Counted from the first letter of the stretch, positions 15,157 to 27,876 are shown. The stretch: DNA of 64,000 nt from Utricularia gibba (GCA_002189035.1 CM007991.1:310001-374000), one strand, 5' to 3'. A program made the numbers and translations. Notes: generated from the sequence alone by a model not told the origin.

Positions 15157-17139
15157 CCATTTCTAACCCATTACCAACGAAAAAGAGTTGAGTAGAAGCA
15201 TGATGTCTAAATTGTATGTGAACTCAAGCCAACTTACCCTCAAACCAAAAGCTTATGTGTAGATAAAACTATAAATACCTTACATGAATTCCACATCTAT
15301 GCAGGTATTCATATGTACAAGATCACAAGAATCTCCTCATATTAATTCAAACTCCAATTCTTGTATATGCATGTGCACAAAAACTTGATCAGGAGACATA
15401 TCGTGTACAAAATCAAGCTGAAATCACAGATGGGTCATGTTTCCTCGTGCACATTCTAAAAGCCAAATGCCAAAAGAAAAGCTTTTGCTCAAAAGAGGCA
15501 ATGATAATTGTATCTGACAATCAATCACTGTTTGTGAATACACTATCTCTCACCACTGACCAATCAAACTACACATCCTCTGCTCCCAATACAACTTCAC
15601 GATGGAACTTCAGAAAATGGAAGCAACAAATCAATCAACATTAACCCTCAATACCCATTATCACAGAAAGTCTGATCCACAACATTCACTAGAGGTGCCA
15701 CGTGGGGTGAAGTCCCCTAAAGCAGGAAATGCATCTCTCTCTTTTCCTTTTCTTACCAAAAAAACTGGTTGGCTCAAGAATCCTCCTCGTATCGGATCCA
15801 TCAATTTAAAACTGCATGCGAAAACAATAAACAAAAAAATAATAATAAAATGCATTCACATAATCAAGAATAATATTTGTTTCCAAAATTAAAAAATATG
15901 TTAAATTAAAAAAAAACCCTTAGCGGTTTTTTTTTAACTTGGAAAATAATTAAATAAATAATATTGTGTTGTTTTGATTCGGTTTTCAGTTAACAATCGT
16001 AACTGTCCGCCGGAGCCTTGCATTGAACACAATTTACTTGTTATCAGAAAAAATGCCAGAATTCTCGTGAATTTGTAGTTCTGGGAATCAAGGTTCCCCG
16101 GATTGGGGAGCGATGCGTTCCTAATTTAATTTTGATTTCGGAATCAAAGGACGGGTTCCAGAAACCTAAACTCAAGGAATCGAATAAGAAAATAAATGAC
16201 CGATCTTTGAATGAGTTTGCAAAGAATGAATATTTGGATACGGCGAAGTATACGGAATTTGGGGAGGTCATTCGTTCTTGGTTGGGGAGAACGGGAAGTT
16301 GAATGTGTGGAGTTTTGACTCGGATGACGCGATAATTGCAAAAGCTCACTGCATTAATGCTGACATACGATTCTAGCAATAATGTAAGAGTAGTGTACTG
16401 ATTTTCTAGTTAATCAAGAAGGAAACTTTTAGTTTTTTTTGGAGGATTTCCGTTCTTTTTGTCTAAAAATTGCCTTTTGGATAGTTTTGATCCAGTGGGA
16501 ATAGATGGGATTTGTTTTTCTAAGATGAGTTGATAAAGATTCTTGAGAAACACGAATTTCTTTTCTTTTCTCTTTTCTTTTCTACGTTTGGATTTTTATT
16601 GGGTCGTCCTGGAATTAAAAGGGGGCGCAGGCATTAGGGTTTCCTTTTCATCTTCGCTCGTTGAATAAGGGTATACATCTGTTTCGGTCTGAAGCTGCGG
16701 TCTTTGTGATTTCTTCGTCTGGGTTTTTGGAGTTCTCAATCTCTCCGTCTGGGTCGGTGAGGTTTTCCCTTGCTTCCCTCAATCCCCTTTGATTTCCTTT
16801 TTTCCTGCCGATTTTGCCTTCTGTTGGGGTTTCTGTGCGTGGGGCTTTGTCTGAGATTAAAATTAATATTTCCTAATTATTATGATTTTTTATTTTTATT
16901 TTTCATTTTGTGTTGTAATGTGTGTTCTTTTGGATCAGATTCCAATTTCTGGGGTTTTTTTCTCCAGTTTTTTTGAGAAAGATTCTTGAATCCGTGGTTT
17001 ATGGAAGTGAAGCTTCATTCGCTTGACTCCGGTGGCCTGCGGACTGGCTACATTTGGAGATAAGAAGTGTATTCCTCAAGTTTTTTGGCGTCAGTAAATT
17101 CATTACCCTGTGAAGGCTAGGATTTGGAACATCTTGGAT
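15157..17139. other. Divergent spacer FAB1 / ARID4, including 5'UTRs
   Basis: About 2 kb between two divergent start codons. The right part (about 16,600-17,139) is T/G-rich and looks like the ARID4 5' leader, probably with a leader intron. Short ORFs at 15602-15892 and 16044-16379 resemble no family. No other gene is seen. Confidence 0.5.
16634..16642 (-). promoter_or_regulatory. Telo-box-like motif upstream of ARID4
   Basis: The + strand reads TTAGGGTTT, the complement of the plant telo-box AAACCCTAA, about 500 bases before the ARID4 ATG. A single copy may be chance. Confidence 0.35.
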
Positions 17140-20100
17140 ATGTTATATACGCAAGGTGCTGCGAAGAGCGTTTGCAATCTCCTTGTGGTAGTATGCAAGG
17201 CAACATCTGAACGTAAGCAGGGTTACGATGACTCACAAGAAAAACGGTCATTCGCATTAACAGGTTTGCAATCATCAGGGCGTGTTGAGGTAAGAAATGA
17301 TGTGCTATGCTACATTAGCCTTTCTCTCTGCCTTAATGCTTCTTTTTTTAAATTATTATTATTATTACATTTGTAGGTTCAAACATTGAAGAACCCAACT
17401 CCAGAGGAGTTTTCCAAAGTTCTCAATTCATGGCATCCGAATATTGTATTCTTTCAAGAGGAACAAGGGTCACAGAATGATGAAATAGGCTCTTCACTAC
17501 GTCGATCACAAAATATTTATTCCCCTGAAGATTTATCTGGTCTCTTTAGCAGCACGCTTCCCACTACTGTATGCTATTTTACTTTCTTTAGATATAATTT
17601 TTCTCTTGGTTACTTCTCTCTGGAAGTAGTTTTTCGATGATTCCATTCAACTAAAATCCTTCTTCTGGCTGTAGTTGTTCCACTATTACTATTTGTGAAA
17701 AATTCATTTCTACATCCAGGTTTATTTGGAGGTATCAAGTGGCGAACTTTTGGCACAGCATCTTTATTCCAAGGTACCCGCAGGCAAAGAATATGCAGTC
17801 TATTGTGTGGCTTCTTTCATAATATTCTGAAGTCTTCTGCATCTTCCAATTTTCATTTTGTAGGGGTTCCGTATGTCATATACTGGAAGAATTCGATACC
17901 ATATTGTGCAGCAAGCCTCTTTCGTCAAGCATTTTTCTTAGTATTGCAAAGGTGATAGCATTTTGTTCTACATAATCTAAAAAATATATATTTTTTAAAA
18001 TAACGTTATTGTATTTCACTGAGAGCATGCCAGGGAATTATTGATTTCACGGGTGATTCCGTTTCTAATTGATTCTGTTGATGATTTGTAAATATTTTGT
18101 AATTGTATCAGTTTCCCATTCATCTATTGAGTCATTCTATATGGATTCTAAGTTTTCTCGTGTATTCATCCAAGTGAGTGATATTTGCGTTTTTATGTGC
18201 TGGTTGTTGCCGTGTTTCAGAACAATGCCTGCCATTTATCTTTCTTCCCTGTTATAATTATTGCCTTAAGCTACATTGATGTTATGCAGTTCAACTTGTC
18301 ATCCCTGGGATGCATATCAACTTGCTGAAGCCTCCTTCAGACTTCATTGTCTGCGAAGTAATTTGATGGCCTCATTTTCCATGATTCCTGATGATGAATT
18401 AGGACCTAAGCTTATTGGGGAGTCTCCGAAAATTACTGTTGAGATTCCTGAGACAGAGGAGAATGGGGGTGATGAAGAAAGCACTTCTGGCTCTCTTCCT
18501 GCAATACAGATATATGACGATGATGTGAACATAAGATTTCTTATTTGTGGGGTTGCAAACTCTTCGGTAATGGATTCATGATTATTTCACCTCAAGGTCT
18601 TTTTGAATAAAAACATATGAACTGCTCTCATGGAATCAACTTGCCTTCTATTTTAGGATGCTTCCATATGGTGTTCCTTGGTGGATGGTTTGAATGCCCT
18701 TGTCCGTATTGAAGTAAGGATTTTTGTTATCTGCTTCACATTCACTTGAATTAGTGTGAACATCATTTTTAGTATTCTCACTTCATGTTCAATGAATTTC
18801 CACTTTCTTACATTTTTGCTGGAAAAGATGAGGGGGAGCAAACTTCAGAACCGATCGAGGTATGTGGGAACTAATTTGAATCATCTGCTTCATTTAATGC
18901 CCGCATTTTTCAATCTCTTGTTTTGATGAAGTTGTTTTTTTGTGGTTCAGTGCTATTCCTCCACCTCTTAAAGCTGGCACATTTTCTCGGGGTGTCATAA
19001 CAATGCGATGTGACATGACTACCAATAGCTTTGCACATATTTCTCTCTTGGTTTCTGGCAGTGCACAAACCTGTTTTGATGATCAGGTACTATTTTTTTT
19101 TCCTTTTAAACTAATATGTTTTAGTGATCCTGTTTCTCCTTCAATTCATCATGCTGTGTTTTAACCTGTTTTGATCTAACATGATGTCTTGTATGCTTTC
19201 CGCTTATCCCTTTTTGTTTCTTGTAGTGCTTAGGCCTGTTTTCATGATCCCTTAGTGAATGGTTTGTGTTTTTCTGTTACTGAAGTCACCTTTCATTTGC
19301 CTGTTCTTATTGCATGGACTTGTGAGCCGTTATGTGTATTTCTCATTGTCTTTGTTTCACAGATACTGGAAAATCACATCAAGAGTGAGATTATTGACAA
19401 AAATCAGCTTATCCATGTGCTTCTCAATCCTGATGAATACAAACCACGCGTATCTGAACCATTGCGTTCTGTCTCAGTAGCATGCGGTGCAGCCGTGTTC
19501 GAAGTTTGTTTGAAGGTCCCTACATGGGCATCCCAGGTACTTTTTCTTTTTCTTGGATCATATGATCTGTCCTCGCAACTGAGCTGACTTTAGACTCCGG
19601 ATTGTTTTTTTTTTTTCTGAATTATAGGTCTTAAGGCAACTAGCATCTGATATTTCGTTCCGCAGTTTTGCTGCACTTGGAGTAGCAGGGATCCAGGGGT
19701 TAGCTGTAGCTTCATTTGAGAAAGAAGATGCAGAAAGACTGTTGTTTTTCTACCCAGTGCAAGAGAAGAATGGTGTTCACAATAATCTAAAATTGACCAG
19801 GCTTCCTTCCTGGTTAAAGCCACCTCCTCCCAGTAGAAAGCAACCTTTGGTTTACCAAGAAGCTGGCTCTTTCTCTTTAAATGGTCTGCTGAAATCAGAA
19901 GATGATGAGAACAAGGAAATTAGGTCATGGAACTCGCTGGATTCCCCATCAACATCTGCTCAACCAAAGGCTAGAATAGCTGCTCTAAGGCCCATTCCTC
20001 ATGCCCGCCACTGGAAAATGCTTCCTTTTTCTGCTACTCCAGACACAGACATGTATGATGGAAATCATATGAAGGCAAGCACGTCCATTCCTCCTCCAAA

Positions 20101-21165
20101 ACACAGTAGTGGGGGTGTGGCTTCTGCTGGCCATCGGAGATCAACACCAAATTCTTATCAAGCTAAGCAAATCGTGTCCCTGAATCCCCTTCCTCTTAAG
20201 AAGCATGCTTGTGGGAGAAGCTCTTTACATATCTGCTCTGAGGTAATCCTCCATTCGTTTCATAGCAAGTATGGCTTCTGATTCAATCATCGAGCTAAAA
20301 ATGTTTACTTCTTCCATCATTCAAGGAGGAATTTTTAAAGGATGTAATGCATTTTCTCATCCTTCGAGGACATAACCGGCTTATTCCGCAAGGTGGGCTG
20401 GCGGAGTTTCCTGATGCTATACTCAATGCAACCCGGCTTGATCTCTTCAACCTATACCGGGAGGTAGGGCAGAGTATTTTAACAAGCACTCAATCCAGCG
20501 AAAAAAATTCCCAGCTTTTGAGTTGGTTGCATCCTTGAACAGGTTGTGACTAGAGGTGGTTTTCATGTCGGCAATGGCATCAACTGGAAGGGACAAGTTT
20601 TCTCAAAGATGCGGAATCATACTGCAACCAATAGAATGACTGTACGTCTTCAGACCTTACCTTCTCTTCAACATTCATACCGGTTGCTGACTCGCTTTCT
20701 GTTTCTGCGTTGGACAGGGTGTTGGAAATACCCTCAAAAGACACTACGAAACGTATCTTCTCGAATACGAACTGGCTCATGATGATGTTGACGGGGAATG
20801 CTGTTTATTGTGCCGCAGGTATTATACCACTGCACTGTTCTGCTCGCTACACTCCCCTTCTGCCTGTTTTGCATGTGAGCTGATGGATGACTCTTGAGCT
20901 TGTTCAGTAGTGCACCGGGTGATTGGGTAAACTGCGGCTTGTGCGGGGAGTGGGCTCATTTCGGGTGCGATCGGCGACCTGGTTTGGGTGCTTTCAAAGT
21001 AAGTTTTTTTCAAGTGCTGCTGAGATGCACGAGTATCCTTACCGGTCACGATGGGTGCAGGACTACGCGAAGACGGATGGGTTGGAGTACATATGCCCGC
21101 AGTGCAGCATCACCACCACTTACAAGAAGAAGATGCAGAAGATGGGCGGCAACGGATACTCGTGA
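17140..21165 (+). CDS. ARID4: ARID/BRIGHT and PHD-finger protein (ARID4-like)
   Basis: Probable nuclear chromatin protein; resembles Arabidopsis ARID4 (At3g43240, from memory). Fifteen exons: 17140-17289, 17376-17568, 17720-17773, 17864-17951, 18290-18566, 18657-18713, 18828-18859, 18951-19086, 19363-19536, 19628-20242, 20326-20463, 20543-20641, 20718-20818, 20908-20998 and 21061-21165. They sum to 2310 bases, 769 residues, unbroken. The large N-terminal half (about 1-590) has no domain I can name. The ARID spans about 593-705 (EEEFLKDVMHFLILRGHNRL, FNLYREVVTRGGFHVG, TNRMTGVGNTLKRHYETYL). A PHD finger follows at about 706-765 (CCLLC, CGLCGEWAHFGCD, YICPQCS). The start is the first ATG in the open frame. 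DNA binding and histone reading are family knowledge; partners are not inferable here. Confidence 0.9.
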
Positions 21166-21361
21166 GTCAGATTGGATAGAAGAGATAACCGTATGAGGGG
21201 TGGGTGGGTGGGTGCAGGTGCAGTTCAAGGCGGCGCGTGTAAAATAAACAGAGAAGGGGGGCCGCCGGCCGGCGTGAGCGTTGGGCTTTTGGATGAAGGA
21301 AGCCAGTCAAATAGTTTAGGAAACGTAGGGAAATAGGAAGGAAGCCCTCCCTCCTCCTCCA

Positions 21362-21388
21362 CCCCCACCCCACCCCCTGTCCCCGCCC
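21362..21388 (-). other. Canonical G-quadruplex motif (minus strand)
   Basis: The + strand has four C runs of at least three separated by loops of one to three bases, within a longer polypyrimidine tract from about 21341. The minus strand therefore fits the G3+N1-7 pattern. It lies about 200 bases after the ARID4 stop, in or just beyond its 3'UTR. Confidence 0.55.
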
Positions 21389-23215
21389 ATCCTGTTACCC
21401 AGGTTTGCTCACAACGGCGGCGGCTCCTTCCCTTTTCTTTATACCGGCCTTTGGTGTTGCGTAATTGGTTCGAGTCCCTCACGTGCTTCCCCAAAATCCA
21501 CATGAAAAAAAGAAAGAAAGTAGTGTTGTACTCGTGTTGTCTTTTGAGTTATGCTTTAATTTAAGTTCAAATAGTTAAAAAAAAAGTCATAAGTGATTAG
21601 TGGTACAAACGTGGTTCAATCTTTTGAATTTAATTATAGTTGCTTAAATACTCATGCAAGGTGTCGAAGGGCTTAGGGCTTCTAATTAAGGGTACGGAAT
21701 ATCGTCATAAATATGGCTAGTAGCTTTTATCAATTTTAATTGTATTTATCATAAAATAAAATTTTTTATCTAGTTTTAAATTTTTAATTAAACTTACTAT
21801 ATTTTCGATTCCATTTTTATTTTGTAATCTAAGCTTATCACTAACAATTGCCAAAAATTTTATATTGGGTGTGATCATGGTCGGTGGGCCCCTTACGGAA
21901 CACTTGTTTCTTGCGGCACATTATCCTATGTTTTTTTATTGTGGGCAATCAGGCAAGCCACGTTCAGGTGTCCGTGTTGGCAGAAATTAGGATATTTTAT
22001 AAAATTGATGATAATAATGATTATCTTCAGTGTGTAATAAATAAATAAATAATGATCAATTTTTTAAATAATTCGACAAAATTAAGGAGAACACTTTCAA
22101 AATAAAAATGTGTTGTGCGATATCAGGGTTTTTCATCTCGGTTCATATTCAAGCCCATGCGATTTTTTTTTTTATTTTTTTTTATTGTTTTGCGATGGCT
22201 GGTTGCATAACCTTGGAAACAAGAGCATCAAGACAAAAGTTGGAGAGTTGATGTCTGCAACATTCATCGGAATCAAATGTATACAATCAAAAGCTCCCAT
22301 TATCCCATCATGGGTTGTGAGGAGGCCCCATTAGAGAAAAGGTGGAAAAACCCTAAAGAAATAATTACATTGATTAGGAATTGAGGAAATGATTAGATTG
22401 AGATGAATGATTATACAAAGTTTACATAAGTCATTTTCTCTAATACGACAGAACTTCTATTATACAAACTCATTAATTTGAGGATCAAATAACGTAAAAT
22501 CATGAGAATTAGATTCTTGAGATTGAAAATATCATACAAGAAAAGAAAAATCGTTACATTTGATATTAGAATTAAATCAAGACAAGTAATTGATGATCAG
22601 ACAAATCTCGACTATGATATTGAGTTTTAGAAAGTGAGGTCATGTGGAAAGGAAGGGTGGAAGGTGATTTTAGCCATATCGCAAACTCTATTGGAGAAAA
22701 TGATGAAATGATTATATAAATTTGTATGGAGTATTTTTTTTAATACAACGAAACTTTATTGATATAATTTCAAAGTTAATCGTATTTAATTTTGAAATAG
22801 TTTTAGAATAAATAATCTTTTGAAAAGATAGGTCAAAAATTAAGAAAATATAAAACTATGAAAATCAAGTGTTCAAATTAGACAATATGGTACAAAATAA
22901 ACATAAATAAATTATTTGATATATAATAAATGCTTATTTGTTTTCAATTTTAGATGTTATAAAAAAATAGGATATATTTAGAATATTTTATTTTTATAAA
23001 ATGAATTCAAAAATAGTTGCATTAAATCACATAATTATTTTTCTCTTCAAAAATAAAGAATTTAGAAGGGTTTATTATTTTTGAAGGAGAAAAATAGAAA
23101 AGGGAAAAAAACAAATCTGGTGGGCCATGCCATAATACGTGTGGTGTCCGTCCCCGTCCCCTAGACGTTATTTATTTGATATGCATTACGGAAGTCGTGT
23201 ACAGCTCATTGAATA

Positions 23216-23221
23216 CACGTG
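23216..23221. promoter_or_regulatory. G-box CACGTG upstream of the ERF gene
   Basis: Palindromic CACGTG 284 bases before the ERF ATG, within ATACACGTGGAG. bHLH or bZIP binding is family knowledge; use here is inferred. Confidence 0.4.
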
Positions 23222-23504
23222 GAGTTTCGTTACTTTAAAAGGGAATTTCTCGCAACTTGCGATTATTCTTATATTACCTCCTTTGATGCTTCACCTACTC
23301 GACAAAATATCTTCAACGACTCCAGGGTATTTCAGTAAAACAACATCGGAGAACTAGGGTCAATAATGTAAATTATAGGTGATAGCCCCCCCGCCCCACC
23401 CACTTTGTTGCTGTCAACTCCATATTTTGATTCGCCCCACCTCGTCTTTTCTCCTCTTCTTCGTTCTTGCATTTTTGCGAGCTCGAAAAAGTTTCGGAGA
23501 AAAG

Positions 23505-24895
23505 ATGTGTGGAGGAGCGATAATATCGGATATCTTGCCTCCGGTGAGCCGTTCTTCGCGGCGGTTGACGGCGGCTTTGCTGTGGGGAGCGGATCCCGGC
23601 GAACTTGCCGGGAAGGCGAATCCGGGGGACTATCACTCGAAGCCTTTGAGATCTCCTCCGGTTGTTGACTTGGACGATGATTTCGAGGCCGATTTTCAGG
23701 ATTTTGAGGATCACTCTGACGTGGATGAGTTTGACGCCAAAGGGTCGTTTCACTTTGCTACTTCCAAAACTTCTGCTCTTAAAGGTTATTTTCTGACCTG
23801 CTAAAGAAGGATGATGGACTGTCTAATTGAAGCTTTATAACTTTCTGGTGTTCTTGGTTATGGTATTTTGGTGTCTTGTTTAGAGTCGCTTGAAAATAGG
23901 AATGCTTCAGTCTGGGCGGTTTATGGTTCTATTTAGCTGTCCGATGAGGCACATTTAAATTCTATACGCCATGCTTTTCCGTCGTATAAACCCCGTTTTG
24001 CTTATAATTTATCGTTTCTACCGTTTAGACATCCTTTTTTTTCCCTCTAATTAGGAGGGCTGAATTCTCCCGATTCTTGTGAATCTGATGAGGAGTGCGA
24101 GAAGTCTTCGAAACGGAAGAGGAAAAATCAGTATCGAGGGATTAGACAGCGGCCTTGGGGTAAGTGGGCAGCTGAGATCCGTGATCCTAAGAAGGGAGTT
24201 CGTGTCTGGCTTGGTACTTTTAATACTGCTGAGGAAGCTGCCCGGGCTTATGATGAAGAGGCTAGAAGAATCAGGGGCAAGAAGGCAAAGGTGAATTTCC
24301 CTGAAGATGCCCCTCTTTCTGCTGCAAGAGGTGATTCCAAAGCAGATTCACAAAAAGTGACACGCAAGGAAAACAGAGACTCTGTTTACCCCCCTGCGAA
24401 GGAAATGGAGTATATGAAGATGTTGAAGAATAGCTACTGCGAATCTTTTACTTTCACTGAGGAGAAACCAGAAATTAAGCCAAAAGGCTTTAATGTTGCT
24501 TTTGCTCCCACGGCTAATGTGGAGCTAGAAACTCGTACGCCTCCAGATGCTTACTTCAGCCCTGACCAGGGTAATAACTCGTTTTACTGTTCGGACTTTG
24601 GATGGGGTGAAATGTGTCCCACGGCACCTGAAATTTCAACCGTGATTCCTGCTGATATTGAGGGGGTCAAGCTCAGTTTATGGGGGATGATTGCCCAGCA
24701 ATGCCCTGCAATGAGAATTCAAATGTCACAGGATTTGATACCCAGATGAAGATGTACCAGGCGCCTTATCTTGATAACAACTGGGACTCTACGATTGATG
24801 CTCTCCTTGAGGGGGGCGCTATTCAGAATGGAGGGCATTCGATGGACCTGTGGTCATTCGACGATGTTCTTGATATTGCTGGTTGTGCATTCTGA
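23505..24895 (+). CDS. RAP2.12: Group VII ERF transcription factor with Cys2 oxygen-sensing N-degron, one frameshift
   Basis: AP2/ERF activator of hypoxia genes. Exon 1 is 23505-23784 and exon 2 24055-24895. The protein begins MCGGAIISD, the group VII N-terminus. After Met removal, Cys2 is oxidised by plant cysteine oxidases and the protein is degraded by the N-degron route. A basic NLS-like KRKRK (about 113-117) precedes the AP2 domain (about 120-177), which has [37 protein letters not shown] and KKAKVNFP. The C-terminus has [11 protein letters not shown] and LWSFDDVLD, typical of group VII tails. The reading frame is lost in a G run at 24662-24666. As read, the protein would end at 24749 without its conserved tail. 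The exons sum to 1121; one more base gives 373 residues. RAP2.2 and RAP2.12 cannot be told apart here. Confidence 0.93.
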
Positions 24896-25600
24896 GACTG
24901 CCCTCTTCCTCTTGGAGCCATTGGAAAGCTGGATGTTAGTGCTTTTATTCAGATTATGTAACTGCTATATTTGACGTACTCTGCAAGAGCACATTTTACC
25001 TGTGTCATTAATTTTCACAGCTGTCTTTCGGGGTGTGCGATCGTTGCACACAAGCATGGATATCAAATGGCTGAGCCCCCTTGAAGCCAAGGACCATCAC
25101 TTTCTATGTTGAATGATATATTGTGACGTATATGTTTATTTTGTGCTATTAGACTTGTCTTTGAACTTATTCGTGCAAGACGTTTCGGAACAAGCTTGTG
25201 TATTCTGCTTGCTTACCTGTTTGTCCATTTCATCTTTGATGCATTGTTTCAAGATCCAGTTCAACTTTGGAGATGCATGAGTGATAGGGCTATATGCAAG
25301 ATGACCTGCAAGATGGTTTATATGCATCTGTTGGTGATAGTTGAATTACCGGGTAGGAGCCAACCTGAGCTTTTGTTTAGTGGCAGGTGAAATATAAACA
25401 AGAAGCAGGCTTGTAATCAGCAGCTTATACTGCAACAGATTAGGAATAACATTCAATTCTTCGTAAATGCAAGATGAGGAGGAACACTGTGTTCAAGATC
25501 AGCCTGCACAGCATCTTGTTGCTGCTGTTGTACAGTGAATGTGGGGGAGGGAGCTTAATCCTGATAACAAAAAATAAGTGTTCACTAAATGTTGTTGCAT
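24896..25600. other. Convergent 3' spacer ERF / PPR
   Basis: 705 bases between facing stops, with no convincing coding sequence. It probably holds the ERF 3'UTR and the PPR 3'UTR. Confidence 0.55.
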
Positions 25601-27294
25601 TCACCAATAATCGTTACAGCTACATGATCCATCTCTAAAATGATGAAATCTCTTGGCATCTCGAGCTATGATGTCTCTTCCAACTATCTTGGACAAAATT
25701 TTGAAGGCATTGTGGCAATCACCACACACACGAAGGTTCTTGATGATGCGCAGGGAGGAACGAGCTGCACTAGTCATGAAACCCTGTGCAGCTGCCAGCC
25801 TCTCACTGTGAGCCATGAGAGCCTCCTCCTTTGATTCCGGGTCGACATCGTGGAGCACGAACTTGGTCTCAGGTACATAACCAGCCTCTTTCATTTGCTG
25901 CTTCAAACACCACAGCAACGCATATATTCGTTCGTGGTCTGGGTGCGATCTGTCCCCAGCTCTGTACTCATGGACTCTACTTCTGACGTCTAAGGGTGTT
26001 GGGCACTCAATTTCTTCTTCTCTTTCTCTTTTATCAGATCTGCATCATCCAATGGTATCAGGCCTTCTCTTGATTTATCATTCAGCCGGCATGGATCGAG
26101 GGTCTCAATGATCTCGGCACATCGATCTCCCAGCTCCAAATTGCCATGGATCCTACTCAAGTTCATCAAGGCTTCCCAGACATCTATGACTGGTTCGACC
26201 GGCATGTTCTCTATGAACTCTAAAGCTTCATCCATGCATCCTGCAGTTGCCAGCATACTCACTACGCCAACATAGTGCTCCATGGTTGGGAGAATCCCAT
26301 AGTCCTTGGACATGGACTCGAAGTGGAGGAGTCCTTCAACGATGTCACATACAACGCCACAAGCAGAGAATACCCCAAGAAACAGCTGACCATCTGGTTT
26401 CAATCCACACCTCTTGAACTCATCATACAGTTCTAGTGAATCTTCACCACGCCCATTGTTTGCAAGACCAGAGATCATTATGTCCCAAGTCGTAAGATTA
26501 CGAGTAGGCATGCGATCAAACACGGAAAACATGTCATCAGGGGAACCGCATTTTGCATACATATCCAGAATTCGGTTGTATGTTCTGACCTCTATGGGCA
26601 GCAGTGACTGCAAGAGGTGTTCATGTACGGACTTGGCAAGATCTAGTGCCTCTTTCTCGCCACACAATGTCATCAGAGCCGTATAACGAGGCAGCTCAAC
26701 ATGAACACCCGCCTCCTTTAGCTTTCCAAGAAGCTCTACTGCATCCTTAAGTTTCCCATCCTTGATAAATTCATCAAGGCCTTCTACACTGGGTGCACCT
26801 TCCTCAGGAAGTTCACCAGAAGCGTCACCCCTGTTGTGTGCAGGATATAAATCATTGAATTGCGAGCCAGACCATTCGTCGGAATATGGTATATGCTTCC
26901 AGGATACGTTGTTGTTTCCGCCAACGGCGTTGCTGTATCCATTGAATGCATTTAGCTGATCCGACCTCCCATCCACCCCACCCCTATGACTAATCGAATC
27001 ATTTCCAGCAGCAAAGCCGTTGGGGAAATCCAGTTTCCCAGTCCCATGAGTGGCGTTCACGCTTGGCCCATAAACCCTGCTAGGGTTGTGGTTTAGCCCA
27101 TCTCCACACAAACCACCAGAATCGAAACGCTCGCCAGATACACCTCCACTCCACCGATCATCGAAATCCGATGTTTGGGCTAAAGAATTGTGGTTTCTCA
27201 GGGAAAAAGAACCCAAAAAACCGGCCGTCGTTGTTCTACATACCTTCAGTAGTGATCGAAATGCGGGGATTGCGGCAGCTCTTCTGGAGTACAT
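25601..27294 (-). CDS. MEF8: DYW-type PPR RNA-editing protein (MEF8-like), one frameshift before the DYW domain
   Basis: Single-exon organelle RNA-editing factor for C-to-U editing. The N-terminus (MYSRRAAAIPAFRSLLKV) is Arg/Ala-rich like a mitochondrial presequence. A long Asn/Gly-rich linker follows, then a short PPR tract (VRTYNRILDMYAKCGSPDDM, TWDIMISGLANNGRGEDSLE). The E-like region leads to a DYW deaminase with HSERLAAA, CGDCHNAF and the terminal DYW. HSE and CxxC are the zinc/catalytic residues. The few repeats and long linker resemble MEF8/MEF8S more than long PLS proteins; this assignment is moderate. The frame breaks at 25994-25996, where a C run (minus strand) lacks one base, giving an early stop just before the DYW part. 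Adding one base gives 564 residues. It is divergent from SWA2, with 582 bases between start codons. Confidence 0.87.
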
Positions 27295-27460
27295 GACGGG
27301 GGTGGGCGCGATAAGAGGGAGCTAAGGCTCAATATCCAGCCCCCCCGTTCGCCTTGTGCTTTCTTCTCTTCTCCGACTTCCGCGGTTGGTTTTAAGCTCC
27401 CCTAGGTTTCTCTCGTTGCTCTGCGACTCTACATGTCGTCATGGACTGACTGACAGCGCC

Positions 27461-27795
27461 AGCCCACCTCGTAAGGGAAATAAAGAAGAACGGCCCATTT
27501 CAGGCGTCCCACCTAGAGTTCGTTTCCGGTTGAGCCGGTAACAGTGAACTGGACCGGACCTAGGAAATGTTCCACATAAGATGATTTTTTCAGACTAGCC
27601 AATCTACTACATCCAATAACATATTCAGGATTTTTTATGTCAATCTAAAAAAAAATTATTAATTATGTCATTGATGCCATTCAACCATGAGTTACTCTGC
27701 CTCTAACCATGTTGGACCTGCTTGATGAATTACGCCATGCTGGGAATGGATTTGGGCCTTCAGAACGGAAGCCCAATTGAAGCGACTAAAGCCCA
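27461..27795. promoter_or_regulatory. Shared divergent promoter with five site II motifs (PPR / SWA2)
   Basis: AGCCCA at 27461-27466, GGCCCA at 27492-27497, TGGGCC at 27753-27758 and AGCCCA at 27770-27775 and 27790-27795. All lie in the 582 bases between the divergent PPR and SWA2 starts. Three of them sit within 43 bases, about 80-125 bases before the SWA2 ATG. Site II motifs are characteristic of plant ribosome-biogenesis and organelle-protein genes. Confidence 0.55.
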
Positions 27796-27876
27796 TTATT
27801 AGAAATTAGCGGACCAGAATCCCCCGCCATCATAAAACCTGACTGGGGAACACGCAGCTTCGACGGCGGTACAGAG

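Larger units (their letters stand above)
21166..23504. other. Intergenic: ARID4 3' flank and ERF promoter
   Basis: The left 350 bases are GC-rich, with a C-rich tract at 21341-21390. The middle (21,540-23,100) is AT-rich and shows no coding potential. The right end holds the ERF promoter and 5'UTR. Confidence 0.5.

Noticed and set aside
21467..21477. GGTTCGAGTCC, a perfect tRNA B-box-like sequence
   Set aside because: No pairing T-stem, no A box at the right distance and no cloverleaf; most likely chance or a very old SINE remnant.
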